A program made the translations under genes and the position numbers. Positions 55,501 to 63,547 of a stretch of DNA of 64,000 bases are shown here, in pieces. The DNA is taken from assembly GCF_004341515.1 (NCBI RefSeq), contig NZ_SLZF01000003.1, positions 124,001 through 188,000 of the forward strand, given 5' to 3'. Every line of letters starts with the position of its first letter. The stretch's first letter is position 1. Under the pieces are notes generated by a model. That model saw nothing but the letters and a program-made list of their open reading frames with translations. It did no database searches and was not told the origin of the DNA. This DNA is from Allobosea sp. BK604 (GTDB lineage Bacteria; Pseudomonadota; Alphaproteobacteria; Rhizobiales; Beijerinckiaceae).

Positions 55501-56731
55501 CAACGTCGCCGGTGCTGTCCCAGCGCGAGTCCGCGCCGGTGATCTCGAAACCGCCCGTCGAGCCAGCCAGCTCTCCGAACGTCGCGTGATGTGCCTGAAC
55601 GACGCCGCCCGCCGAGACCTGCACGCTGCCGCTGCCGGTGCTGCCGAATACGGCACTGAGGCCCGAGAGCGTCCAGGTGGAGTTCGCTCCGGTCACGGTG
55701 ACATGACCGGTCCCGGCATCGCCGACGATGACCTCGTCGTGGCTGAGCACCGCGCCGCCGGCTGCGATGGTGAGTTGGCCATTCCCCTGCCGGCCGACGA
55801 CGAAGGTGCCGTTGGTCGTCCATGACGACCCGGTGCCTGAGACAGTGGCCTGGCCGGTGCTCGATCCGTCATTCCCGATGATACTCGAGGCGCTGTTGAC
55901 CACGCCGCCGGCCGTGACGGTCAGCGTGCCGGTGCCACCGCCGCCGACGACGATCTGGCCCGAGTTCGTCCAGCTGCCGCCGTTGACGTTGACGCCGCCC
56001 TGCGAACCGCCGGTCACGGCGAGCGTGACGTCCGTGCTGCTCACCGAGCCGCCCGCATTGATGTTGAGGCTGCCCTGGCCGAAATTTCCGATGGAGAGCG
56101 GCCCGCTGAGCGTCCAGCTCGAGCCGGCGCCGGATATGCTGACCTGGCCCAGGCTGGCGCCGCTATGTCCGATGACGCCGGTGCTGCTGTTGAGAACGGC
56201 GCCAGCGTTGATGCTCAGCGAGCCCTGGCCCTGATAGCCGACGTAGAAATCGGCCGTGTTCGTCCATTCCGATCCACCGCCGGTGAGGAGCGCCGAGCCG
56301 GTCGAGCCGCCGTCACGGCCGATATAGGTGGTGCTGGTGAGCAGCGAACCGCCCCCCTGGATTGCGAGCACTCCGGTCGCGCTCCGGCCGATCGTGAGGA
56401 CATTCGCGATCGCGCCCAGCCCGGAATTCTGCGGCGAAGGCAACACGGTATCGATATCTGCATCCACACCGAGCGTCGGCATGCCTGCGGTCCAGTTGAG
56501 CCCATCGAACCAACTCGTGGAATTGGCGCCCGTCCAGACAGTCTGAGCGCTCGCGGGCAGCGCCGGCGCCAGCATCGCAAAGGCCGTCGTCGCCAGGAGC
56601 AGGCTGCGCAGGCCGCAGCCGTGAGCATTCCACTTGCGCCTTGACCGCAGGTCGGCTGTCGGCAGCGCAGTGGCAGCCCGCCTCGACTTCGTGACCCGAC
56701 CGGACCGGGAACCGGAATTCGCCTTAGGCAT
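52595..56731 (-). CDS. Type V autotransporter with T5SS/PEP-CTERM-type repeats
   Basis: This 1378-residue outer-membrane autotransporter has an extended signal peptide (about residues 1-62, positively charged then LLLATTAFAMLAPALPASA). The passenger (about 65-960) contains some fifteen or more repeats of roughly 40-45 residues with the phrases ISGAGSSWT, VGxxGxGxLxIxAGGxV, a beta-helix pattern. A PATR-like segment (LSGNSNGFIGTTAVNGGTL) closes it. A Pro/Gly linker (about 968-992, NPDPGPNPNPGP) leads to the beta-barrel (about 1085-1378) with a terminal Phe (LAVKF), as needed for BAM assembly. Adhesion or surface function likely. Start has GAGGGGCGAG upstream. Confidence 0.93.
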   Translation of the reverse strand: MPKANSGSRSGRVTKSRRAATALPTADLRSRRKWNAHGCGLRSLLLATTAFAMLAPALPASAQTVWTGANSTSWFDGLNWTAGMPTLGVDADIDTVLPSPQNSGLGAIANVLTIGRSATGVLAIQGGGSLLTSTTYIGRDGGSTGSALLTGGGSEWTNTADFYVGYQGQGSLSINAGAVLNSSTGVIGHSGASLGQVSISGAGSSWTLSGPLSIGNFGQGSLNINAGGSVSSTDVTLAVTGGSQGGVNVNGGSWTNSGQIVVGGGGTGTLTVTAGGVVNSASSIIGNDGSSTGQATVSGTGSSWTTNGTFVVGRQGNGQLTIAAGGAVLSHDEVIVGDAGTGHVTVTGANSTWTLSGLSAVFGSTGSGSVQVSAGGVVQAHHATFGELAGSTGGFEITGADSRWDSTGDVAIGPGGSAAATILAGAKVTSQSLTAGSGPTGTGEVLISGAGSSWTTTASAGFGSDGVGKLMIAAGGTLNVVGIGFASAATGQGTGVITGAGSRLNASGGIFVGSAGTGTLTVSDGGTVTSDQARIGSSFATAKGTATVTGGGSSWANAGDFAIGANGSGTLNVEAGAKVTTLDALVGGFSQGVGILNVTGAGSSFLGSGSMLIGEEGTGAVSVMAGGTVAAQSVSLATGPGSGGSISVSGAGSSLSASGGLAVGGQGNAVIFVQAGGKLTSGASALGVQATGIGEATVRGQGSSWLNGADLQIGVAGRGVLTIAYGAAVEIGGSVGIAAAAGSSGTLNIGAAKGLAAAAPGSLAAGLIAFGAGDGKLIFNHTSDAYQFAAAMTGAGAIEAIAGTTVLSGNSNGFIGTTAVNGGTLVVNGALGGTLDVLAGARLQGSGTVGATTIQSGAVIAPGNSVGTLSVNGNIVLAAGSTYAVEIAGNGSSDRIAASAMATVAGSQVGVTALDPQTSYINGQRYTIVTATGGVNGTFTGATTQSAFLELALDHQPNQVDLVIQVKGNDPGPGPNPDPGPNPNPGPNQQPAVFGSVALTRNQLATAGGLDTLPQLGGTLALYNSLLVLDAPSARAAFDALSGEIHASAKTALVEESWLLRNAMNDRLRSAFGSVGAVPMATMNYGFTADLAPAVKGSMPRLSTERFAVWGQGYGAWGRTDSDRNAAKLTRSTGGFLLGADVAAFDTMRFGLVAGYSRSEFDVKGRLSSGESDNYHLGVYGGGQWGAVSLRTGASYTWHAIESSRIAAFAGFGNSLRADYNAGTAQVFGELGYRIDLGRVALEPFAGLAYVNLHSDGFNEIGGVAALSGRSDDTGIGYSTLGLRVSTSLDLQGMALTLRGGLAWRHAFGDTTPLATLAFAGSSAFTVASLPIAGDAALVEAGLDLAISKSATLGLSYTGQLAQDAQDHAFKGNLAVKF

Positions 56732-56987
56732 TGCTCGCCCCTCGAAACGCCATCTCGTCGCTTCGGGGCAGCCCGCAAGGCGCCGGGCGCCATGGCTGAT
56801 GCGGAGCGCGCGACGCCGTGTCGGGAATCCGCTCCCTCAGCCTCTCACGTGCTTTTGCGGGGACGCTCGGCGGGCTTGCAAGGAAATGGGGCGGTGCCGG
56901 CTCAATTGTATCCCAGGCTGCCCGGTTCGTATCCGTCCTTGCAAAATCATGGGGTGCCGCGTCGGGCCTGCCGGCTCGATTTCAGCT

Positions 56988-58052
56988 TCAGCGCAACTGG
57001 CGAATCCAGTGCCACATGTTGCGCTCGTCGGCATAGCGGCCGGCGCTCCGGCGTCCTTCCGCGGCATGCGCGCGCGCCTCGCGCGGCGTCACCCCGAACA
57101 GCTTGCGGAAGGCGCGCACGAAGTTCGTCCGGTAGGCGAAGCCGCAGCTTTCGGAGATATCGGCGATGCTCATTGTCGCGCAATCGGGATCGACGAGCAT
57201 CGCCCGGGCGCGCCGCAATCGTCCCCCCGTCACATAGGAGGAGACGCCGCCATGGGGCTCGAAGAGATAGTAGAGCTTGCGCAGCGAGATGCCGAAGGCC
57301 GCGGCGACCGTCTCGGCCGACAGCGCGGGATCGGCGACGTGCTCGTCGATATGGCGCCGGATCTGCCCGGTCAGGGCAAGCCGGATCGAGGCCGCATTCT
57401 CTTCCGTCACCGACATGTTGAGCGCCGCCGCCGCGAGCTCCAGCGTCGGTTGGATGACCGCCTCGACCTCGTCATGGCTCATGCGGGGCGCCTCACGGTG
57501 CAGGCTCGCCAGATGCCCCCGGAGCAGCGCCGTCAGCGGCGCCTTGCCCGGGACGACGCGCAGATTGTGCTCGTCGGGAGCCTTCAGGAGCGGGGCGAGC
57601 ATGCGGCGCGGAAAGGTGAGATTGAACGTGTCCAGGTCGAAGGCCGCCGTCGCCTGGGACTGTGCGAGATCCGCGATGATCACGTCGCCGGCTTCGGCGT
57701 ATTCGTTCGACGCGGCATCGCGCCTGCCGTGCCGGCCGCCGAGTATGACCTGCAGCGTGACATGGTCGAGCCCGTCCCGGCCGATGCGCGCGGGCGACCG
57801 GTCGTAGTGATTATGGACCTTGCAGCTGTAGCGAGTGAGGATGGCTTCGCCCAGATGTGATGCGTCGGCAAAGAAATGGAAGCGGGATTCGGCCTCGCCA
57901 TGCGGGCGCGCATCGTAGAAGACGCCGATGCTCTCCTGCCAGACCGTCATTGCGCTCCTGGGCGCGAGGCCGGCCGTATCCATCGCGACATACCGGACCT
58001 GGTTTGCGGCACTCGCAGCGGCCGGCACCGCCGGGTCGACATCCTCAGCCAT
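56988..58052 (-). CDS. AraC family transcriptional regulator (minus-strand)
   Basis: This 354-residue regulator has an N-terminal AraC-binding domain (about 45-210) and an AraC-type double HTH (about 225-325; ADISESCGFAYRTNFVRAFR is the second HTH). It is divergent from another AraC gene at 58247 and lies 256 bases upstream of the autotransporter gene on the same strand, so it could control either. Effector unknown. The 256-base region between it and the autotransporter shows no other gene. Confidence 0.9.
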   Translation of the reverse strand: MAEDVDPAVPAAASAANQVRYVAMDTAGLAPRSAMTVWQESIGVFYDARPHGEAESRFHFFADASHLGEAILTRYSCKVHNHYDRSPARIGRDGLDHVTLQVILGGRHGRRDAASNEYAEAGDVIIADLAQSQATAAFDLDTFNLTFPRRMLAPLLKAPDEHNLRVVPGKAPLTALLRGHLASLHREAPRMSHDEVEAVIQPTLELAAAALNMSVTEENAASIRLALTGQIRRHIDEHVADPALSAETVAAAFGISLRKLYYLFEPHGGVSSYVTGGRLRRARAMLVDPDCATMSIADISESCGFAYRTNFVRAFRKLFGVTPREARAHAAEGRRSAGRYADERNMWHWIRQLR

Positions 58053-58128
58053 TCACAGCTCCAGCACGGAGGTCATCACGGTCGGCCCCCGACAGGTCTC
58101 GCTAGCAGAGGTTGTATGACGATGTATG

Positions 58129-58151
58129 GCAATTCCGGAACTGGAAATTGC
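58129..58151. promoter_or_regulatory. Inverted repeat between divergent AraC genes
   Basis: GCAATTCC (58129-58136) and GGAAATTGC (58143-58151) form a near-perfect inverted repeat (one-base bulge) in the 194-base region shared by the two divergent AraC genes. Candidate operator for one or both; inference. Confidence 0.42.
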
Positions 58152-58246
58152 GTTGACGGCACATGACCGCGGCTGCAGCGCAGCTCACTTGAAGCCACGC
58201 GGAAATTCGCCCAACGTCCGCCCGACCATTCCGAGTGCATCCGATC

Positions 58247-59215
58247 ATGCTTGCCGACACTGCCGCCCAAACCGTCTCGTTCTCGGTCAGCGATATCCCT
58301 GAGCACCATCGCGACGAGTTCATCCGGGATTTCTACGGGCGCCTCCAGATGCGTCTGCAGGTTGAGCCCGATCAGACGCACAGGCTCGTTTTCGATGCGC
58401 GGACGCTGTTCCTGTCCGATCTGAAATGCACGATGGCCTCGGTATCGCCGATGACCTGGCATCGGACGACAGAGTTGATGGCGGATGGCAACGACGATAT
58501 CGCGCTGTCCTGGAACAAGGGCGGCTACCGGGTGTCGTTACCGGGGCGCGGCGACGTGACGACCCGGCCGGGCGCGGCCGCGATCCTGTCCCTCGACCGG
58601 CGCTGGACGGTCCAGGCCGAGGATTCGCGCTGGACGATGATGCTCCAGTTCAAGCGCTCGCTTCTCGCGCCCCTGGTGAGAAATCTCGACGAGATCGCGC
58701 CGGACCATATCGGTCGGTTCCAGCCCGTGCATCAGCTGCTGTTCGACTATCTCTCGTCGCTGCTCAGGATGGAGTCCGCCGCCACGCTCGGGCCGCTGGT
58801 GTCGCGGCATGTGGCCGACCTTCTGGCGGCTGCGTTCAACACGGGATCCGCCAGGCCGCCGTCACCCGGTATCCGTGCGGCGAGGCTGGCGGCCATCAAG
58901 CAGCACATTGCCCAGAACCTCCGGGACCCCGCTCTGTCGGCAGAACAGGTGTCGCGGAAATTCGCGATCAGCGACCGCTATATCCGCCAGCTCTTCGCCG
59001 AGGACGACACGAGCTTTTCCAGCTATGTCAGCGATCAGCGGCTGGCCTATGTCCATGGCTGCCTGACCGATCGCGGGCAGATGCTGCGGCGGATCGCCGA
59101 TATCGCCTTCGATGTCGGCTTCACCGAACCCTCGACATTCTATCGGCAGTTCCGGATGCGCTATGGCCGGACGCCGACGGAGGTCCGGCAGGCCGCCTTG
59201 CGCGCCATCAACTGA
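58247..59215 (+). CDS. AraC family transcriptional regulator (plus-strand)
   Basis: This 322-residue regulator has the AraC-binding-like N-terminal domain (about 35-200) and the AraC HTH pair (about 215-315, second HTH near RRIADIAFDVGFTEPSTFYR). It starts at ATG 58247, or at GTG 58235 in frame. Related in architecture to its divergent neighbour but not close in sequence. Its gene ends 21 bases before the convergent binding-protein gene, which it might regulate. Ligand unknown. Confidence 0.9.
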   Translation: MLADTAAQTVSFSVSDIPEHHRDEFIRDFYGRLQMRLQVEPDQTHRLVFDARTLFLSDLKCTMASVSPMTWHRTTELMADGNDDIALSWNKGGYRVSLPGRGDVTTRPGAAAILSLDRRWTVQAEDSRWTMMLQFKRSLLAPLVRNLDEIAPDHIGRFQPVHQLLFDYLSSLLRMESAATLGPLVSRHVADLLAAAFNTGSARPPSPGIRAARLAAIKQHIAQNLRDPALSAEQVSRKFAISDRYIRQLFAEDDTSFSSYVSDQRLAYVHGCLTDRGQMLRRIADIAFDVGFTEPSTFYRQFRMRYGRTPTEVRQAALRAIN

Positions 59216-59236
59216 CGGCCTCGCGCGACAAGAGTA

Positions 59237-60829
59237 TTAGGCGCGGCGGATGTTCCAGAACATGGTCGCCACCTTGACGCGGTCGACCAGGCTCTTGTGC
59301 AGTGCCGTCTGCCGATAGATCGCGCCAAGCGGAATAGCCGGCAATTCATCCATGCCGACGATCTGCATGTCGCGCGCGATGCGCTTCTGCTCGTCGAGCG
59401 ACGGCGCTTCGAGCCAGGCGTCGCGCAGCTGCTCGAGCTTCGGGATGGTCGGCCAGCCGAACCAGGCGTCGCGGCCATTGCCGCGCAGCATGATATTGGT
59501 GCCGGGATTGATGAACCAGGCGCCCGGAAAGAGCCAGCAGCTCAGCGACCAGCCGCCCTTCTCGACCGGCTCCTCCGAGCGCCGGCGCTGGCTGACCGCG
59601 GCATTGTCGAGCAAGGTGACATCCATGTTGAGGCCGAGCCGGGTCAGCACGTCGCCCGCGACCTGCGCCAGCGGCGTCGTCGCCGATTGGCTGTCGGCGG
59701 CGCCGAGCAGCCGGACCGGCTCGTTGGCATAGCCGGCTTCCTTCAGGAGCTGCTTCGCCTTCTCCATGCTGCGCGGCCCCTTGAGCGGCTCGAGCCCCGC
59801 CTCGCTGGCGAGCACCGTGCCGGGCGGGAAGAAGCCCGTGCCGGTAGCAAAATTCTTCGGGTCGGTGCCGGCTACCGCCATGCAGAAATCGGATTGCTCG
59901 ATCGCCGGCAGCAGCGCCTGGCGGATCTTCTTGTTGTTGAACGGCGGGTGCAGCGCGTTGAGGCGCATCATCGCCATGGACGGGATCGCCTCGAGCTGCG
60001 GCAGGTCGATTTCCTTGTGGCCGGTGAGGAGCTCGACCGTATCGGTCGTCGGCTGCCCGATCCAGTCGACGACACGGGTCTGCAGCGCCGCCGCGGCCGT
60101 CGCGGGATCCGGGATGCGGCGCCACTCGACCCGGTCGAAGAAGACCTGCTTCGGCCCGGCGGTCGGACCGGTCGCCCTGACCGGCGTCGGCTTGTAGCCC
60201 TGGAACTTCTCGAAGACGGCGATATCACCGAGCTTGAACTCGTCCTTCCTGAAGCGGAACGGGCCGGAGCCTGTCGTATCGGTGATCTGCGTCTTGGTAT
60301 CGACCGAAGCGACACGCTCCGGCATGATCAGAGGCGCCGGCGCGCTGAGCTGGCCGAGCACAGCCGGCAGCATCGGGAAGGGCCGCTTCAGCTTGAAGCG
60401 CAGCCGGCGGTCGTCGATCGCCGTCAGCTCGTTCGTAAAGGCCATCAGCGTCGCGCCCATCGGCGCGGCCTGCGCCCAGCGCTTCAGGCTGGCGACGCAA
60501 TCGCGCGCGCGGATCGGCTCGCCGTCATGGAAGGTGATCCCGTCGCGCAAGGTGATGGTGCAGCTGCGGCCGTCATCCTCCCAGAGATGACCTTCGGCAA
60601 GCTGCGGCTGCGGCTGGAACTCGCTGTCGAGCCCGTACAGCGTGTCATAGACCATGTAGCCGTAGTCGCGGGTGATATCGACGGTCGACCACATCGGATC
60701 GAGGATGGTGAGGTCGGTATAGGGCACGAAGCGCAGGACGCGCTGGCTGTCGGACTGGGCCAGCGCCGGGCGGCTCACCCCGGCCATCGCCGCCGCCGCA
60801 CCCGCCTTCAGGAAATCTCGTCTATGCAT
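59237..60829 (-). CDS. Peptide-type ABC transporter substrate-binding protein (family 5)
   Basis: This 530-residue DppA/OppA-like receptor begins with a Tat-like motif (RRDFLK at residues 3-8) and a cleavage site near RPALAQ/S. The core segment AEGHLWEDDGRSCTITLRDG matches the paralogue at 8516-10102, and many other stretches are alike (MWSTVDI versus IWTTATV). It follows the M28 peptidase gene by 44 bases on the same strand, so the two form an operon. No permease or ATPase is near. Probably brings in a peptide that the M28 enzyme hydrolyses. Confidence 0.92.
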   Translation of the reverse strand: MHRRDFLKAGAAAAMAGVSRPALAQSDSQRVLRFVPYTDLTILDPMWSTVDITRDYGYMVYDTLYGLDSEFQPQPQLAEGHLWEDDGRSCTITLRDGITFHDGEPIRARDCVASLKRWAQAAPMGATLMAFTNELTAIDDRRLRFKLKRPFPMLPAVLGQLSAPAPLIMPERVASVDTKTQITDTTGSGPFRFRKDEFKLGDIAVFEKFQGYKPTPVRATGPTAGPKQVFFDRVEWRRIPDPATAAAALQTRVVDWIGQPTTDTVELLTGHKEIDLPQLEAIPSMAMMRLNALHPPFNNKKIRQALLPAIEQSDFCMAVAGTDPKNFATGTGFFPPGTVLASEAGLEPLKGPRSMEKAKQLLKEAGYANEPVRLLGAADSQSATTPLAQVAGDVLTRLGLNMDVTLLDNAAVSQRRRSEEPVEKGGWSLSCWLFPGAWFINPGTNIMLRGNGRDAWFGWPTIPKLEQLRDAWLEAPSLDEQKRIARDMQIVGMDELPAIPLGAIYRQTALHKSLVDRVKVATMFWNIRRA

Positions 60830-60873
60830 CGGTCTTCCCCAGTTCTGAACGGCGCCTGGCTGCGGCCTCCCCG

Positions 60874-62607
60874 CTATTGGCCCTGCGCCTCGACGAGTTC
60901 GATCGCGCGCGACAGGCCATGCGCGATGCGGTTGGCGCGCCGGCGCAGGACGACGCGCGCCATCCGCGCCTCGTCGGGCGGCAGGCTCGCGAGCGTCAGC
61001 GCCGGTGTAAGCCCCGGCAGGATCCGGCTCGCGCGGCCGAGGTCGAACTCGAAATCGCTGCGGGCATGGTAGAGGATCGGGTTGAGATGGCGCCCGAGCC
61101 GCAACAAAAAGCCGGCATCGCCTCGTGCCGCCTCCGGCAAGGCGCCCAGCGCGGCGTCGAGCCGCTCGGCAAGGCCGCCGAGGTCGGTCAGTTCATCGAG
61201 ATCAGGCGCCGTCTCACCGTAGTAGCGCAGGCCCGCCAGGACATCATCCGCCATCACCTCGCAATCGAAGGGCAGTGCTTCCGCTTCGATCAGGCCGGCG
61301 AGGAGATTGCGATAGATCAGCGTATCGACCGCCAGGATATCGGCGTCGAAACGCTCGATCGTGTCGTGATCCGTGTGCCACCACCAGGCGAGGCCGCTGC
61401 CCGGCAAATGCTCCGGGCTGGCCGCAGGCAGGAAGGCGCTGACCTGCGCGGTGGCGAGGCCGATCCCGCTGAAGCTCTGGTCGGAATTGCGGGCGGAACG
61501 CCGCGGGTCGATATACATGTCGGCGCGCTTCAGCGCCTGCGCGACGAAAGCCTCCTCCTCCGCGCTCTGCAGGCCGATCGTCGCGTCGAGCACGCGGCGC
61601 GCATAGGCGTTGAGCTCGGCTGTCGTGTTGCGCAGCGCCTTGGTCGTGCCGCCGCGTGTGCCGACGATATCGACATTTAGATAGGCGATCGCGTGGTCGT
61701 AGAGCGACTGCTGGAACCTGTCGGCATACCAGGACGAGCCGGCATAGCCGCCCTGCTCGTGGCCGCTCCAGAAGGCGAATTTCAGCCCATAGCGCGGCTG
61801 CGGACCTTGGCTGAACAGCCGGGCCAGCTCCATCAGCAAAGCGACGCCGGCGGTATTGTCGGTCGCCCCGTCGCGCCAGGTGCAATAATGCGCGCCGAGC
61901 AGGATGTAATAGGGCTCGCGCCCCGGTATCTCCGCGACTGGAAGCTTGGCCCGGCGCCATTCGGTATGAATCTCGGCGGAAAGCGTAACCGGCTTGCCCT
62001 CGGCAACCGCCGCGCGGAGCGCTGCCGCATCGTCGCGCGAAACCTGGACAGCGGGAATCGTCGGCAGCAGCGCCAGATCCCCTGGACCGGTCGGCGAGCC
62101 CCAGACCGGCGACGCCTGGACATAGTGCCGCTGTGAACCATGCGAGACCGCGATCAGACCAAGCGCACCGGCCCGCTGCGCGGCGATGCAGCTATCGTAG
62201 CGCGGCAACCCTTCGACCAGGACGAAGGCGCCCTTCACCTCGGCCCCCTGCCCCATCACGACAAGCGGCGCCGTCAGGCCGCCGGCCGGCGTCGCAGCGC
62301 TGAAGGCCACACCATTTGCAGCAATGGCTGCGCCGTCAATCGTGACCGAACAGCGCTCGGGCCAGCTGGTGAAGCAATCGAAGAGATGCACCTCCGGGAC
62401 GAGCCCGCACTCCACCAGTTGCTCGCCAATATAGGCGCAGGCCTGATCGGCCTCCGGCGAGCCCGGCAACTTGCGGCCAAGCGAAGCCAGATCCGCCACC
62501 ATCCGGTGTAGCCGCTCGGCGGAAATCCCGGCGATGGCCGGATCGGTAGGGATGTCGCCCGTCGCGAGCCTGCGCTCCGCCAACTCGCTCGACCCGAACT
62601 GTTCCAT
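60874..62607 (-). CDS. M28 family metallopeptidase
   Basis: This 577-residue zinc aminopeptidase-type protein belongs to family M28. Metal ligands are seen in LGAHYCTWRDGATDNTAG (His, Asp), the catalytic Glu in FWSGHEQGG, and later His in WWWHTDHDT. A protease-associated (PA) type insert seems to precede it (AAQRAGALGLIAVSHGSQ). No signal peptide, so it is likely cytoplasmic, acting on peptides brought in by the binding protein downstream. Start at ATG 62607 has GGAG eight bases upstream; an earlier in-frame ATG (62664) has no clear site. Confidence 0.87.
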   Translation of the reverse strand: MEQFGSSELAERRLATGDIPTDPAIAGISAERLHRMVADLASLGRKLPGSPEADQACAYIGEQLVECGLVPEVHLFDCFTSWPERCSVTIDGAAIAANGVAFSAATPAGGLTAPLVVMGQGAEVKGAFVLVEGLPRYDSCIAAQRAGALGLIAVSHGSQRHYVQASPVWGSPTGPGDLALLPTIPAVQVSRDDAAALRAAVAEGKPVTLSAEIHTEWRRAKLPVAEIPGREPYYILLGAHYCTWRDGATDNTAGVALLMELARLFSQGPQPRYGLKFAFWSGHEQGGYAGSSWYADRFQQSLYDHAIAYLNVDIVGTRGGTTKALRNTTAELNAYARRVLDATIGLQSAEEEAFVAQALKRADMYIDPRRSARNSDQSFSGIGLATAQVSAFLPAASPEHLPGSGLAWWWHTDHDTIERFDADILAVDTLIYRNLLAGLIEAEALPFDCEVMADDVLAGLRYYGETAPDLDELTDLGGLAERLDAALGALPEAARGDAGFLLRLGRHLNPILYHARSDFEFDLGRASRILPGLTPALTLASLPPDEARMARVVLRRRANRIAHGLSRAIELVEAQGQ

Positions 62608-62958
62608 CGCCACGCTCCGCACTCCCGGCAAGCCGGTCGCGCGGTAGATCGCCTGCACGCCCAAGGCCGGGATTGGGGAAGCCTAGTTAGCTCCAATCTT
62701 GGCGTCAATAATTTGCGCCAATCTTGGCGCATTACCCGATTCAGCGGACTGGCCGAAGACAGGCGTTCGCTGCCGCACCGCCCAAGGCACGGCTTTCAGA
62801 TCTCGGATTTGGCGAGATGCACGGCCTTCGGCGTCGAGGCGGCCTCTCGCCTCTGCCTGCGGAATCTTCGAGGATTCAGGCGGTAGAACAGGCCTGATCG
62901 AACAGCGGTCGCATGAATGCAAGCCGCCCATCTCTGTCGCTTCAAACCAATAAGGCGC
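62608..62958. other. Gene-free region upstream of M28 peptidase gene
   Basis: This 351-base region lies upstream of the M28 peptidase gene and downstream of the NUDIX gene. It holds the twin palindromes at 62693-62730. No intact coding frame with a credible ribosome site was seen. Confidence 0.5.
62693..62730. promoter_or_regulatory. Twin CCAATCTTGG palindromes (candidate operators)
   Basis: CCAATCTTGG at 62693-62702 and GCGCCAATCTTGGCGC at 62715-62730 share the same palindromic core, with centres 25 bases apart. The second is a perfect 7-base inverted repeat around TC. They lie about 86-124 bases before the M28 peptidase start. This spacing favours cooperative binding of a dimeric regulator that may control the peptidase/binding-protein pair. 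Confidence 0.6.
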
Positions 62959-63390
62959 TCAGCAGAGCTTCAGGGATCGCAACGTCGCGCTCAGCCCTGG
63001 CTCACCAACCATGTCGGCAGCTTCGCTCAACGAGAACCATTGCTGCTGCCGCTCGTCGCGCTCTCGCCAGACATCGAGGCTCCGCTCCACCTTCAGCGGA
63101 TAGAGCTTCACATTGCACAGGATCGACTGATCGGCCAATCGCTTCCAATAGAGGTATTTACCGACGGACTTCTTGCAGATCTTGCCGACGACACCGGCCT
63201 CCTCCTGCGCCTCGCGGGCGGCCGCTTCATGCGCCTTCAACCCTTTGATCGGCCACCCTTTCGGGATGGTCCACCGCTTGGTCGTCCGGGTCGTCACGAG
63301 CAGGATCTCAGCTGAACCGTCGGGCGCAAAGCGCACCGGCAAGGCTCCGACCTGAAGTCGAGCTTTCGCAGGGCGCAGATCGGTCTTCAT
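62959..63390 (-). CDS. NUDIX hydrolase
   Basis: This 143-residue NUDIX-domain pyrophosphatase hydrolyses a nucleoside-diphosphate-linked compound. The Nudix box is recognisable as PKGWPIKGLKAHEAAAREAQ followed by EEAGVVG; the metal-binding RE..EE part is intact, whereas the first conserved Glu is Leu, as in the DIPP-like alphaproteobacterial subgroup. Start at MKTDLRPAK (63390) gives normal length; the open frame further upstream is not typical. Stand-alone gene. Confidence 0.88.
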   Translation of the reverse strand: MKTDLRPAKARLQVGALPVRFAPDGSAEILLVTTRTTKRWTIPKGWPIKGLKAHEAAAREAQEEAGVVGKICKKSVGKYLYWKRLADQSILCNVKLYPLKVERSLDVWRERDERQQQWFSLSEAADMVGEPGLSATLRSLKLC

Positions 63391-63547
63391 CGGGGAGGCG
63401 ATTCCTTGTCGGAAATGTCTAGACAAGAGAACTGCCAGCCCAAGCCCCGCAATGCAATCGCAGATGTACCGGCCTGCACAACTTTCATCGCCGACTGGCA
63501 AAGCCCCGCCAGCACGGAGCCGGCGGGGCCGCGACAATCAAAATCGG

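Noticed and set aside
59297..61072. 591-codon plus-strand frame across the receptor and M28 genes
   Set aside because: Antisense to two firmly identified genes and lacks any recognisable domain.
62699..62953. 84-codon plus-strand frame upstream of the M28 gene
   Set aside because: Starts inside the palindromic operator region and has no ribosome site or recognised family.
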